A DNA stretch of 35,497 nt from CAYQCH01 sp964415935 (GTDB taxonomy: Bacteria; Patescibacteriota; Patescibacteriia; VMEV01; CAYQCH01). The notes under the pieces are model-generated. The model was given only the letters and a program-made list of their open reading frames with translations, was not told the origin of the DNA and searched no databases. A program made the translations under genes and the position numbers. How positions within the stretch are numbered: position 1 is the first letter of the stretch; the number at the start of each line of letters is the position of its first letter. Of this stretch, positions 1 through 7,237 are shown piece after piece. The stretch covers positions 1-35,497 of the forward strand of contig CAYQCH010000007.1 of NCBI GenBank assembly GCA_964415935.1. Reading direction: 5' to 3'.

Positions 1-56
1 CGAACGGATTCGCATTTCATCGGTTTGCACCGAAACACAGCACCCAGGAGAACGCC

Positions 57-401
57 ATGTACGCACTGATCATGCTTCAAGAAAGCTACCATAAAGAATC
101 GATGTGGCAGCTGGTTGTGTGCAGGCTGTTCACGACCGCCTGGTGTGAACACACAAACGACATTCAATCGATCCGCCTCACCCTGCTAGGCGTCTACCCG
201 ACCGAATCGCTGGCCAAGATGGTCAAAAGGCGCATTCCGCAGGCCTGCCGAACCGCCGACGATGTGATCTCGTTCATGCGGGAGCGTACGCCTCGCCAGC
301 GAATGACGAAAAAGGAAGCGCGCCGGACACAGGACTCGATCAAGGCGGCATTGGACATCATTGATGATCGAGAAGAACGCCGCAACATCATGCCCTTCTA
401 G
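57..401 (+). CDS. hypothetical protein, 114 aa
   Basis: I do not recognise this family. The ATG is preceded by a clear AGGAG ribosome site (46-50) with six bases of spacing, which fixes the start. The product is soluble-looking: a hydrophobic and cysteine-containing first third (residues 1-45), then a strongly basic and charged C-terminal half rich in Arg, Lys, Asp and Glu that should be helical. No signal peptide or membrane segment is seen. It belongs to the class of genes in this window with strong Shine-Dalgarno sites, unlike the probably leaderless core genes. A GC-rich hairpin follows the stop. No function is proposed. Confidence 0.6.
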   Translation: MYALIMLQESYHKESMWQLVVCRLFTTAWCEHTNDIQSIRLTLLGVYPTESLAKMVKRRIPQACRTADDVISFMRERTPRQRMTKKEARRTQDSIKAALDIIDDREERRNIMPF

Positions 402-413
402 CCCGCTGCGGAC

Positions 414-450
414 GGGGAGGCCAGGCTCGCGCCGGCGCTCCCCCATCCCC
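414..450 (+). terminator. hairpin after the first hypothetical gene
   Basis: GGGGAG (414-419) can pair with CTCCCC (438-443) across a GC-rich loop that can also pair partly (GCC with GGC). Only a weak pyrimidine tract follows (catcccctttat). It is a plausible terminator for the gene ending at 401, not a strong one. Confidence 0.4.
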
Positions 451-486
451 TTTATCTGCGAACGCGTTTCGCATCTAAAGCCGAAT

Positions 487-792
487 ATGATCAACCCGCT
501 CGACATGTTTGCCGTCTACAACCGCGGTGCAGGCACGCGTTACTTTTTGGCGTTGGAAAGCGGTTATCCGGGAAAACGCATCAAGGCGTTGCCCATTGAG
601 CTGGGGCCGGAAGAACCCGTACCCATGCAAGGCGTCCTGTGTGCTGAAACTGACTGGGAACAGGCGCGCATTCCACCGCATGCCGTGCTGGTCAAACCCC
701 AGACAGTAGAGATTAAAACGGAATTTGAAACAAAGCCTCTGGGGCGGCTGCGCGCCGACGTGCGCGAACGTTTTGGCATGGCCTTTGCCTGA
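487..792 (+). CDS. hypothetical protein, 101 aa
   Basis: Unrecognised small soluble protein. The frame is open upstream to 361, but residues before Met487 are Arg/Ser/Pro-rich and overlap the preceding hairpin, so I chose the ATG at 487, which begins MINPLDMFAVYNRGAG. No Shine-Dalgarno site precedes it. The protein has a compact mixed alpha/beta look with several Pro-Val-Pro and Val-Leu-Val strands and ends FGMAFA. No signal peptide or membrane helix. The next gene starts 23 bases downstream behind its own -10 box, so the two need not share a transcript. Confidence 0.55.
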   Translation: MINPLDMFAVYNRGAGTRYFLALESGYPGKRIKALPIELGPEEPVPMQGVLCAETDWEQARIPPHAVLVKPQTVEIKTEFETKPLGRLRADVRERFGMAFA

Positions 793-801
793 ATTGCGTT
801 G

Positions 802-807
802 TATACT
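802..807 (+). promoter_or_regulatory. -10 box of a probably leaderless lipoprotein gene
   Basis: TATACT lies eight bases before the ATG at 816. Transcription would begin within about two bases of the start codon, so the mRNA would have essentially no leader. No convincing -35 box is seen. Confidence 0.5.
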
Positions 808-815
808 GTCGGCAT

Positions 816-1169
816 ATGCGAAACATCGTTTTTGTCTTGCCGGCATTGCTGCTGCTTGGCGCCGGTTGCAGCCTGCCATTTCAAACGCGCAACATTGCGC
901 AATGCACGTATGACGGCGTGTCATATCGCGCCGGAGAAAACTTTGCGGCCATTGATGGCTGCAACACCTGCACGTGCGGCGAAACCGGCGCGGTGGGCTG
1001 CACCAAAATGGCTTGCGTGGGACAAAACGCCCTGCAGCCGCAATGCCAGACGGACGCCGACTGCGAAGCGCAAAACCTCGACAAATCTTTTTGCGACCAG
1101 GGTTCATGGCAATGCATCAATGCCATGTGCGAGCTGAGTTGCGACGTAACCACAAAAATCAGCGAATAA
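816..1169 (+). CDS. small lipoprotein with VWC/pacifastin-like cysteine domain
   Basis: The 117-residue product begins MRNIVFVLPALLLLGAGC, a lipoprotein signal peptide with lipobox LGAGC (lipidated Cys18), so it should be anchored outside the membrane. Residues about 29-66 show the spacing C-x18-C-x2-C-x-C-x7-C-x4-C, with CNTCTC followed by Gly and CTKMAC. This resembles von Willebrand factor type C and pacifastin-like modules, which are disulfide-rich extracellular folds. A second cysteine group follows (residues about 77-109, with CQTDADC). An even number of cysteines apart from the lipidated one fits a disulfide-bonded secreted protein. Start supported by the -10 box at 802-807. The role is unknown; surface binding or protease inhibition would be guesses. 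Confidence 0.7.
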   Translation: MRNIVFVLPALLLLGAGCSLPFQTRNIAQCTYDGVSYRAGENFAAIDGCNTCTCGETGAVGCTKMACVGQNALQPQCQTDADCEAQNLDKSFCDQGSWQCINAMCELSCDVTTKISE

Positions 1170-1175
1170 TGAAAC

Positions 1176-1202
1176 GCACCACGAGGCCAGGCCTGGTGGT
1201 GC
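1176..1202. terminator. hairpin between convergent genes
   Basis: GCACCAC (1176-1182) pairs with GTGGTGC (1196-1202); the loop contains a further palindrome (GGCCAGGCC). It lies between the lipoprotein gene (+) and the small hypothetical (-). No long T-run on either side, so termination is plausible but not certain. Confidence 0.5.
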
Positions 1203-1224
1203 GTGCGATGTTCCGTTTCCGTCG

Positions 1225-1470
1225 TCAGACGGCGGGCGGGTTGAAGATCTGCTGGATGATGAAGTGCACGGGAACGCGATGATGGTCCTTGTGCAGCAAC
1301 GGCTCGATGCGAGCCACGGCGGCCGCGCTGAACCTCTGCTTCATGTCCTCCCACGTCTTGGCGGCGTTCACGAAAGCGCGAAGCTCCGTGGCTGAGACGC
1401 ACTCCATGCCGATCAGGTCCTGGCCGACAAATCGATTCCCGTTATACACAGTGATCAACAACGTCGTCAT
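1225..1470 (-). CDS. hypothetical protein, 81 aa
   Basis: Small unrecognised protein starting MTTLLITVYNGNRFVGQDLIG. A perfect AAGGAGGA ribosome site (complement of 1475-1482) sits five bases before the ATG at 1470 and decides the start. It has a beta-rich N-terminus, then a helical middle with charged residues (KTWEDMKQRFSAAAVARIE) and ends FNPPAV. No signal peptide or membrane segment. An extended -10 (TGT TAGTAT) can be read just upstream. It belongs to the strong-Shine-Dalgarno class of small hypotheticals and is convergent with the preceding lipoprotein gene. Confidence 0.6.
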   Translation of the reverse strand: MTTLLITVYNGNRFVGQDLIGMECVSATELRAFVNAAKTWEDMKQRFSAAAVARIEPLLHKDHHRVPVHFIIQQIFNPPAV

Positions 1471-1510
1471 CGAATCCTCCTTCGGCGGATACTAACACAT
1501 GCCGTCAAAC

Positions 1511-1536
1511 GAAAAAAGCCCCGCGCAAGCGGGGCT
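1511..1536 (-). terminator. Rho-independent terminator of lipoprotein gene
   Basis: GCCCCGC (1518-1524), a four-base loop and GCGGGGC (1529-1535). On the minus strand the hairpin is followed by TTTTTTC, so it terminates the lipoprotein gene ending at 1551. A shorter T-run exists on the plus strand. Confidence 0.85.
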
Positions 1537-1550
1537 TTTGACATGCCGAT

Positions 1551-2570
1551 TTATTGCGGCGGCAGCATCATCTTCTGCAAGTCCTGGTACTGCTGCATCA
1601 TTTCCGGCGTCAGGCCCGGTACAGACCCAAGATCCATCATCCGATCGGGGCTGGGGGCGCCGCCCATGAATGCGCCGCCAAACATGCCGCCCATCATGGA
1701 GCCGAAATCCCTGGCGCCAGCGGGCGCTTCCACCGCCGGAACCGGCTTGTTGTGATCAAATAAATCGATTTGCACCGTCCCTTCCTCGTCCTGTTCCGCC
1801 TGGAGGAACATCATCACGCGGTATAAATAGGAATCGCCGTTTCCAATCCACAACCGGCCGGGCCTGGCATTCCACTTGCGCACGGTTTCGCGCGCTTCGT
1901 TGCGGTCTGCGTCTGTAAACGGTTCCTCGGTGATGCGGGCTGCTTCCTGCATTACGGAAACGACTTCATCTTCATCCAGCATGGCTTCGTACACCGTCGT
2001 ATCCTCGCCGCGCAGGTTTTCCGTTCCCACTTCTGTCACCGACGAAAAGAAATTGCGGTCCGTAAACAAGCGCTCCAGGTCGCGAATCTGGCTTTCAGAC
2101 AGTGTCTTTTCTTCTGCCTTTTGCATAACGTCGTTCATGGACGCAGGGAAAGAGAACCATTGGTTCTCAAACTGGCTCAAATCAAAGCCCTGCAAGGCCG
2201 GTAACGTTGTCATGCGCGCATAATGCACGCCATTGACCATGCGGTACTCGCCCATCGCCTCCATGGCTTGCGCGCCGGTCGTTTTAATGGAAAACTGCCC
2301 CGCGCCGTTTGCCACCTGCTGTCGGCCGCGCTGCAGCTGCCCCGACAATCGCGCTTCCACGGCATCGACGGACGCACCGCCCGCCGACGGCACAGAAGCC
2401 GCCAGCGCGGACCCCGAGGCCGTTAATTCGAAGGCAACCTGCTCTACCTTGACCATGGCGCGCTTCATGTTTTCTACGGCCGCCGAGGGCGTGGCGGGCT
2501 TTTTGCAACCGGCTCCCAGCAATGCCAGTGACAGGACAACCGCCGCCAGCGAAAGGACTTTTGTACGCAT
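1551..2570 (-). CDS. predicted lipoprotein, 339 aa, unknown function
   Basis: Starting at the ATG at 2570, the product begins MRTKVLSLAAVVLSLALLGAGCKK, a lipoprotein signal with lipobox LGAGC. The frame is open further upstream, but a -10-like TAAGAT sits five bases before this ATG, so the upstream extension is unlikely. The mature part (about 318 residues) alternates predicted strands and helices, with WFSFPASMNDVMQKAEEK and RLWIGNGDSYLYRVMMF, and is loosely reminiscent of LolA/LppX-like lipid-carrier folds (inference only). The last 50 residues are rich in Met, Gly and Pro (MMGGMFGG, MMQQY, KMMLPPQ), an unusual flexible tail. A good terminator follows. The gene is divergent from the CmpB-like gene. 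Confidence 0.75.
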   Translation of the reverse strand: MRTKVLSLAAVVLSLALLGAGCKKPATPSAAVENMKRAMVKVEQVAFELTASGSALAASVPSAGGASVDAVEARLSGQLQRGRQQVANGAGQFSIKTTGAQAMEAMGEYRMVNGVHYARMTTLPALQGFDLSQFENQWFSFPASMNDVMQKAEEKTLSESQIRDLERLFTDRNFFSSVTEVGTENLRGEDTTVYEAMLDEDEVVSVMQEAARITEEPFTDADRNEARETVRKWNARPGRLWIGNGDSYLYRVMMFLQAEQDEEGTVQIDLFDHNKPVPAVEAPAGARDFGSMMGGMFGGAFMGGAPSPDRMMDLGSVPGLTPEMMQQYQDLQKMMLPPQ

Positions 2571-2575
2571 AACGT

Positions 2576-2581
2576 ATCTTA
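2576..2581 (-). promoter_or_regulatory. -10 box of probably leaderless lipoprotein gene
   Basis: TAAGAT (complement of 2576-2581) lies five bases upstream of the ATG at 2570, placing the transcription start at the start codon. No recognisable -35 box. Confidence 0.4.
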
Positions 2582-2631
2582 TAAATGAGAGGGTATCATA
2601 GCGAACCGCCCCGATGTTTAGCAAAAAGTGT

Positions 2632-2637
2632 TACCAT
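2632..2637 (+). promoter_or_regulatory. extended -10 box before the CmpB-like gene
   Basis: TGT-TACCAT (TGn plus hexamer at 2632-2637) ends six bases before the ATG at 2644. This arrangement predicts a leaderless mRNA for the operon starting here. Confidence 0.45.
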
Positions 2638-2643
2638 ACGACC

Positions 2644-3075
2644 ATGACATACCTCATTTTCTTTATCATCTACGGATTCCTTGGCTGGGCCATAGACACC
2701 ACCTACCGCACGCTGCTTTCCGGGTATTTCGCTCCCGGCACATGGATCCCCTATTTTTCCATCATTTACCCCATCGGGGCGTTTATGATGCTCTGGCTGC
2801 ACGGCAGGCTGCTGAAAGATGCGCGCCTTTGGCAGCAATTCCTCGTCTTTGCCATGGCCGCCACCGCGCTGGAGTATACCGGCGGGCACATCGGGCTGCT
2901 CGTCCTTGACCGCCGTCTGTGGGACTACAGCTACATGCCCTATAACATTGATGGCTTTGTCGACGTGTTTCATAGCATCGGCTGGGGGTTGTTATCGCTG
3001 TTATTGGTCCATGCCATCCACCCGCATCTAAAACAATGGGTAACGCACCGCCGACCCGCCGCAACATCCGTATGA
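2644..3075 (+). CDS. CmpB-like (putative type IV ABC transporter family) membrane protein
   Basis: The 143-residue product has four predicted membrane helices (about residues 3-20, 35-50, 62-85, 108-126). It carries features of the putative ABC-transporter type IV family: a GW-x(2)-DT motif early on, an EYTGG motif near residue 79 and the WDYSYMPYNIDGF stretch near residues 97-109. Members of this family are uncharacterised membrane proteins; a transport role is suggested only by the family name. Start chosen at ATG 2644 because of the -10 box six bases upstream; an in-frame ATG at 2614 exists but lies before that box. Its stop overlaps the start of the methyltransferase gene (ATGA), so the two are probably co-translated. 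Confidence 0.75.
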   Translation: MTYLIFFIIYGFLGWAIDTTYRTLLSGYFAPGTWIPYFSIIYPIGAFMMLWLHGRLLKDARLWQQFLVFAMAATALEYTGGHIGLLVLDRRLWDYSYMPYNIDGFVDVFHSIGWGLLSLLLVHAIHPHLKQWVTHRRPAATSV

Positions 3076-3548
3076 GCGAACCATCAGAACTGGTTCTGGC
3101 GCTGGTAAGCCTGCGCAGCCTCTTTAATGTGGGCTCCATCTTCCGCACCGCAGACGCCATAGGCGCGTCAAAAATTTATCTGACCGGCTACACCGGCACG
3201 CCAGAGCAAAGCAAGGTCGCCAAAACGGCACTGGGCGCGGAACAACGCGTTGCGTGGGAAAAAGCCGCCAGCGTGTCTACGCTGATTGGCCGCCTGAAAC
3301 AAGATGGTTTTACCGTGGTGGGCGTGGAGCGCACGGGCAGCAGCCTCGACTACCGCTCATGGACGCCCGCCGCCAAAACAGCCTTGTTTTTCGGCAATGA
3401 AGTCACCGGCCTGTCCGAGCGCGTTCTAAAACAATGCGATCTTGTAGTACACTTACCCATGGCCGGCATCAAAGAAAGCCTGAATGTCGGCGTAACGGCC
3501 GGCGCCCTGGGTTACCACTGGCTGGCGCGGCGGCAGCCCCTTGCATAA
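3072..3548 (+). CDS. SpoU-family (TrmH-type) RNA methyltransferase
   Basis: 158 residues, the length of a catalytic SpoU domain without an N-terminal substrate-binding domain. The three SpoU motifs are visible: motif 1 SLFNVGSIFRTADAIGAS (residues about 16-33), motif 2 ALFFGNEVTGLSERVL (about 101-116), and motif 3 VHLPMAGIKESLNVGVTAGALGYH (about 123-147). The family transfers methyl from S-adenosylmethionine to 2'-O-ribose of tRNA or rRNA through a trefoil-knot active site; the Asn and Arg of motif 1 and the Glu of motif 2 are present. The exact nucleotide target cannot be read from sequence. The start overlaps the upstream stop by four bases (ATGA), implying translational coupling. Confidence 0.88.
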   Translation: MSEPSELVLALVSLRSLFNVGSIFRTADAIGASKIYLTGYTGTPEQSKVAKTALGAEQRVAWEKAASVSTLIGRLKQDGFTVVGVERTGSSLDYRSWTPAAKTALFFGNEVTGLSERVLKQCDLVVHLPMAGIKESLNVGVTAGALGYHWLARRQPLA

Positions 3549-3556
3549 CACCTTTT

Positions 3557-3700
3557 ATGGACCAACGCCTCAGAATTGTCATCGCCTTGAGTATCCTGTC
3601 GCTTCTTTTACTGACGGCTGCATGGATCTTAAGCAACAAGATTGCCCTGATCCAGCCGGCGACGGCACATACGACCGTGCCGCTGATTTCAGAAAACTAA
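3557..3700 (+). CDS. single-helix membrane peptide, 47 aa
   Basis: The peptide begins MDQRLRIVIALSILSLLLLTAAW, with two basic residues followed by one hydrophobic helix (about residues 7-28) and a short polar tail ending LISEN. It starts eight bases after the methyltransferase stop and ends three bases before the surface-protein ATG, so it sits inside a compact operon. There is no Shine-Dalgarno site. The orientation would be N-in with the tail outside, or it may be an anchor or secreted fragment. No family recognised. Its conserved position would need comparison with related genomes. Confidence 0.55.
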   Translation: MDQRLRIVIALSILSLLLLTAAWILSNKIALIQPATAHTTVPLISEN

Positions 3701-3703
3701 CGT

Positions 3704-6106
3704 ATGGCCACCCACTACGCCGGCAGCATTGTTACCTTGCTCCTGCTGTTCGTAGCGAGCGTGAGCATACCGGTCCTGCCGTTTGCCGCGGCGCAAACGA
3801 GTGGCGACCGGCTCATTAAAGCCAGCACGGCGGCCGTCTACTACCTGGGCGATGACGGCAAGCGCTATGTGTTTCCCAACGAGCGTATTTTTTTCAGCTG
3901 GTATCGCGATTTTTCCGCCGTACAAACGGTCAGTGACGCGGAACTGGCATCGTACCCCATTGGCGGAAGCATTTTTTACCGCCCCGGCACGCGTCTGGTA
4001 AAAATCACCACCGATCCCAAGGTATACGCCGTCGGCCTGGGCGGCGCGCTCTACGACATCGCATCCGAAGAAGCGGCGGTACAGCTTTACGGATCCGCCT
4101 GGTCCCAGCGCGTCGACGACTTGCCGGACGCATTTTTTTCCAGCTACCGCGTGGCGGGATCGCTTGCCGGAAACAGCCATCCGGCCGGCACCTTTTTCCG
4201 CTACGTGGAAAACATCTCCTTTTACGTCCTCGGCTATAAAGACTCGACGCTCTTTGCCCGCCCCGTTTCCGAATCGCTGATTGCCTCCTTCCGTTTGAAT
4301 AAAAGCAATGCCTTGCCGCTGTCGTCCGCCGCATTTCCATACCCCATTGGCCCCGACTGGCAGGCAGATGAAGCCGCCGCATTTTTCCCGCATCAACGAG
4401 ACGTTTCCGTGCCGGCCGAACCCGGGCAGCAGCCGGGTACGGATGGCGAAAACGGCGCCCCTGCGGCCACAGCCACGGTAACCGTAGGCCAGCATGCCTC
4501 ACTGTCCGGTAGCCAGAAAGCGGTGGTCAACGATCCGGCCAGCCGCGTCCTGGCCCTGACCCTGAAAGGGGATCCCAACCGGGACGTTACATTCAGCCGC
4601 ATGCGTTTTTCCGTGTACATTGACGCTGGCGGGCCGGACGCCGATTTTTCGCTGGGTTCCGACAGCGATTCGACCATTTTCTGGCCGGCCAGCCAGATCA
4701 TGTCGGACTTTGCCTTGCGCGATATCGATTCAAACATGGTGTTAAGCGCGCCCAGGCCGCTGGATCCCACAGGCATCCTGGACTTTCCCGTGTCGTTTAC
4801 CATCAAAGCCGGCGAGCAAAAACACCTCCAGCTGACCGGCAAAGTCAGCGTGGTGCCGCAACAGCCGGTACGCGTCAGCGCTGATATCGCGCCGGGCGAG
4901 AATATCACCGCATCGGTTGAAGGTGCCGCGTTGACCGTCTCTCCCGCCACCGGCATTAACGGCGGCACCTCGCCTTCCACGATTCTCACGCCGGTATCGC
5001 ACGGCACGCTAATTGTCGATTCGAAAACGGAAACCGGCGACCGCATGGAAAAAGTCGGCAGCGACGTTACCGTATACACCCTGACCCTGACGGCGCAGGG
5101 CGAACCCTTCCGCGTTGCCGCACTGGCCCTGTCTTTTACCCCCGGCGGCAGCAACATCTACGCGGTCAACCACCTCGCCATCTCCTACCCGCAGGAAGAC
5201 GGGAGCATCGAAACGGAAAACGAGCATGAAGCAGACGCGAATGCGAAAATATACCGGTACATCAACCTGGGCATCTACGTGCCAAAAGACGCCACCATCA
5301 CCATCCCCTTCGTCGCGCAGACCAAAGACGATCTTACCCTGGCCAGCAATGCCCGCCTGCAGTTTGACTTCACGACCGAATCCTTCCATGCGCAAAGCCA
5401 GTACACCAATTTGCCGTACACCATCGACCATTTTGCCGACAGCACGAAGATGAAAGACGACACCAGCGTGGGCTCTCTGGTGCTGCTTCGCCAGGGATTC
5501 CTTTCCTTCAAACCGCATCCGGAAACACCCACCGGCCAGGTGACGCGTTATAACAAAATCCCCGTCCTTACGTTCTCCGTCGCGGCAGAAGAGCATGACA
5601 TTACCCTGCGCCAGCTCACCATCCGCGTGGATACGTCCAATGTCGATGAAGACGGCGATGACAACGACTTTTTTGAAAATGCCGCCAACACCTTCCCCTC
5701 CAACGTCATCGGCATGGCGTCCCATCACCTGGACATTGACGAGCGGACCATCGTCGCGCCCCAAAGCGTAACCTTTGAGTTATACGATGCATCCACCGGC
5801 GCATTTGACGACACGCCGGACGGCATCCAGACGAATGAAGGCGACTACGGCCTCTTTACCCTGAACTTCGGGAGCAACCCCCTGCATATCGAAGCCGGCA
5901 CCAGCCGCGACTACGACATTGACATCAACACCGTCCTCATCACGTCCGAACATGAAGAAACCATCAAAGTGCGCCTGCTGGGTGACATCCAGTCCATTAC
6001 GGAAAGCCAGGCAAACGTACTGTGGAATGACGGGTCAAACATCCTGGGCACGGGCTATCTGGTGCCGGGGCTTGACTTGCTGGGATTTACGCTCAGCGTT
6101 TTATAG
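3704..6106 (+). CDS. large secreted surface (S-layer-like) protein, 800 aa
   Basis: A signal peptide covers about residues 1-30 (hydrophobic SIVTLLLLFVASVSIPVLPF, then AAAQ). Residues about 38-80 contain the AVYYLGDDGKRYVFPNER and FFSWYRDFSAVQTVSDAEL motifs, followed by GGSIFYRPGTRLVKITTDPK and VYAVGLGGALYDIASEEAA, a module I recognise from many Patescibacteria surface proteins annotated as S-layer or hypothetical. A low-complexity hinge (Gly/Asn/Ala/Thr, about residues 242-262) leads into 500 residues of beta-sandwich-like sequence with regular Thr/Val strands and Asp-rich loops such as DEDGDDNDF, possible calcium sites. No C-terminal anchor or membrane helix is seen, so attachment is unknown. 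It is the largest complete gene here and may form or decorate the cell envelope. Confidence 0.78.
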   Translation: MATHYAGSIVTLLLLFVASVSIPVLPFAAAQTSGDRLIKASTAAVYYLGDDGKRYVFPNERIFFSWYRDFSAVQTVSDAELASYPIGGSIFYRPGTRLVKITTDPKVYAVGLGGALYDIASEEAAVQLYGSAWSQRVDDLPDAFFSSYRVAGSLAGNSHPAGTFFRYVENISFYVLGYKDSTLFARPVSESLIASFRLNKSNALPLSSAAFPYPIGPDWQADEAAAFFPHQRDVSVPAEPGQQPGTDGENGAPAATATVTVGQHASLSGSQKAVVNDPASRVLALTLKGDPNRDVTFSRMRFSVYIDAGGPDADFSLGSDSDSTIFWPASQIMSDFALRDIDSNMVLSAPRPLDPTGILDFPVSFTIKAGEQKHLQLTGKVSVVPQQPVRVSADIAPGENITASVEGAALTVSPATGINGGTSPSTILTPVSHGTLIVDSKTETGDRMEKVGSDVTVYTLTLTAQGEPFRVAALALSFTPGGSNIYAVNHLAISYPQEDGSIETENEHEADANAKIYRYINLGIYVPKDATITIPFVAQTKDDLTLASNARLQFDFTTESFHAQSQYTNLPYTIDHFADSTKMKDDTSVGSLVLLRQGFLSFKPHPETPTGQVTRYNKIPVLTFSVAAEEHDITLRQLTIRVDTSNVDEDGDDNDFFENAANTFPSNVIGMASHHLDIDERTIVAPQSVTFELYDASTGAFDDTPDGIQTNEGDYGLFTLNFGSNPLHIEAGTSRDYDIDINTVLITSEHEETIKVRLLGDIQSITESQANVLWNDGSNILGTGYLVPGLDLLGFTLSVL

Positions 6107-6154
6107 GCTAGTTTTCCCATAGGTTTATTAGTCTAAGTGTTTATCCATACCCAT

Positions 6155-6847
6155 ATGGAAACGAGTTACCTCTCGCTCTTTGCCACGACCGTGCTCGAAT
6201 CATTCCGCACGGTGTGGGACGGCTTGCTGGTGTTGCTTCCCAACATCCTGGCTGCCCTGATTGTGCTCATTGCCGGCTGGCTGGCCGCTTCCGGCCTGGG
6301 CAAGCTCGTGCGACGCGGCATTGAGCTGACGCAAATCGACGAAGCCATCGACAAGGCCGGCCTGGACCGCAGCCTGTCGGAAGCCGGCATCGACTTTAAC
6401 CTGGCCAAGCTTATCGGATGGCTGGCTAAATGGTTTGTCATCGTCGTGGTGCTCATTGCCGTCGCTGACATCCTCAACCTCACGCAAATCACCGACTTCC
6501 TGCAGCGCGTGGCGTTGTTCATCCCCAACATCATCATCGCCGTGGTGGTGTTGCTGGTCGGCTTCGTGCTCGGCAATTTCGTGTACAAAGTGGTGGATAA
6601 GGCTATCACCGCCAGCAAGCTGTCCTCGACAGCGGGCGTCCTGGCGACCCTGGCCAAATGGTCCATTATCGTGTTTGCCTTCCTGGCTTCATTGACGCAC
6701 CTCAACATTGCCAAGGAGCTGATCCAGACCCTGTTTACGGGCATGGTTGGCATGCTGGCTCTGGCCGGCGGCCTGGCCTTTGGCCTTGGCGGCAAGGATG
6801 AAGCCCGCGAAATCCTGGCCAAAATCAAGCAGGAAATGCAGAAATAG
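6155..6847 (+). CDS. MscS-like conserved TM-helix-repeat membrane protein
   Basis: 230 residues from ATG 6155; a GTG at 6137 in frame is an alternative. Two copies of the conserved TM-helix repeat are visible: LLPNILAALIVLIAGWLAASGLGKLV (about residues 26-51) and FIPNIIIAVVVLLVGFVLGNFVYKVV (about 122-147), each followed by an amphipathic segment, plus two more helices. The C-terminus has the Gly/Ala-rich GLAFGLGGKDEAREIL typical of the pore helix of MscS-related proteins. The beta domain and C-terminal cage of full MscS channels are absent, so this is the short family seen widely in bacteria and archaea. A mechanosensitive or anion-channel role is inferred from the family. A terminator follows. 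Confidence 0.8.
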   Translation: METSYLSLFATTVLESFRTVWDGLLVLLPNILAALIVLIAGWLAASGLGKLVRRGIELTQIDEAIDKAGLDRSLSEAGIDFNLAKLIGWLAKWFVIVVVLIAVADILNLTQITDFLQRVALFIPNIIIAVVVLLVGFVLGNFVYKVVDKAITASKLSSTAGVLATLAKWSIIVFAFLASLTHLNIAKELIQTLFTGMVGMLALAGGLAFGLGGKDEAREILAKIKQEMQK

Positions 6848-6870
6848 CGGCTACCCCAACGTATAGGAAA

Positions 6871-6896
6871 ACGCCGGCGTAAAAGCCGGTGTTTTT
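6871..6896 (+). terminator. Rho-independent terminator
   Basis: ACGCCGGC (6871-6878), a six-base loop and GCCGGTGT (6885-6892, one G-U pair), followed by six Ts. Ends the operon that finishes with the MscS-like gene. Confidence 0.85.
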
Positions 6897-6963
6897 TGTG
6901 GTGGAGGTTCTTTAGTTTGCGGTCGGATTTCTCATCCCCTCATACCTTTTCGCCGTTGTATCG

Positions 6964-6983
6964 ATGTAAAGACTTCTTTACAT
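6964..6983. promoter_or_regulatory. palindromic operator candidate, copy 1
   Basis: A perfect inverted repeat: ATGTAAAGA, two bases, TCTTTACAT. The size and symmetry fit a dimeric helix-turn-helix repressor. It lies 66 bases from an identical-armed second copy and upstream of the dNTP operon. No regulator gene is adjacent. Confidence 0.7.
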
Positions 6984-6987
6984 GGGT

Positions 6988-7001
6988 GGCGTACATACGC
7001 C
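6988..7001. promoter_or_regulatory. small palindrome between the two operators
   Basis: GGCGTA, two bases, TACGCC: a perfect 6-2-6 inverted repeat spaced between the two larger palindromes. It may be a second regulator site or a short RNA hairpin. Confidence 0.4.
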
Positions 7002-7029
7002 CGAAAAATAAGGGCGAAGAGGAGGGATA

Positions 7030-7049
7030 ATGTAAAGAACTCTTTACAT
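7030..7049. promoter_or_regulatory. palindromic operator candidate, copy 2
   Basis: Same 9-base arms as copy 1 (ATGTAAAGA / TCTTTACAT) with a different two-base centre. It overlaps a GATAAT hexamer (7026-7031), so a bound protein could block a promoter here. Confidence 0.7.
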
Positions 7050-7219
7050 GCCTATTTCCGCAAAAAACATACCCGCAGTCCGCACGCTGATCATCTTGCT
7101 ACGGACATCCACACCTTTTCCCTGCGCGGCACGCAACCGGTGCACAGCTCGTCCACCGACGAAAGGCAAACCATGCTATAAAATGACCATCCTGCATAGT
7201 CCCCCGCTGCAAACAGCTT

Positions 7220-7228
7220 TGGTACAAT
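7220..7228 (+). promoter_or_regulatory. extended -10 box of the nucleotide operon
   Basis: TGG-TACAAT, an extended -10 element, ends nine bases before the ATG at 7238. The in-frame ATG at 7229 directly abuts the hexamer and would lie upstream of the start of transcription, which is why 7238 was chosen as the start of the ThyA-family gene. Confidence 0.55.
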
Positions 7229-7237
7229 ATGAGCCAT

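Larger units (their letters stand above)
6897..7219. other. long non-coding regulatory region upstream of the nucleotide operon
   Basis: About 320 bases without a convincing gene. It holds two identical-armed 9-2-9 palindromes (6964-6983, 7030-7049), a smaller palindrome between them (6988-7001) and a GATAAT hexamer (7026-7031) overlapping the second palindrome. A TATAAA-like element lies near 7178. The rest, to the thyA -10 box, shows no clear feature. Confidence 0.6.
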
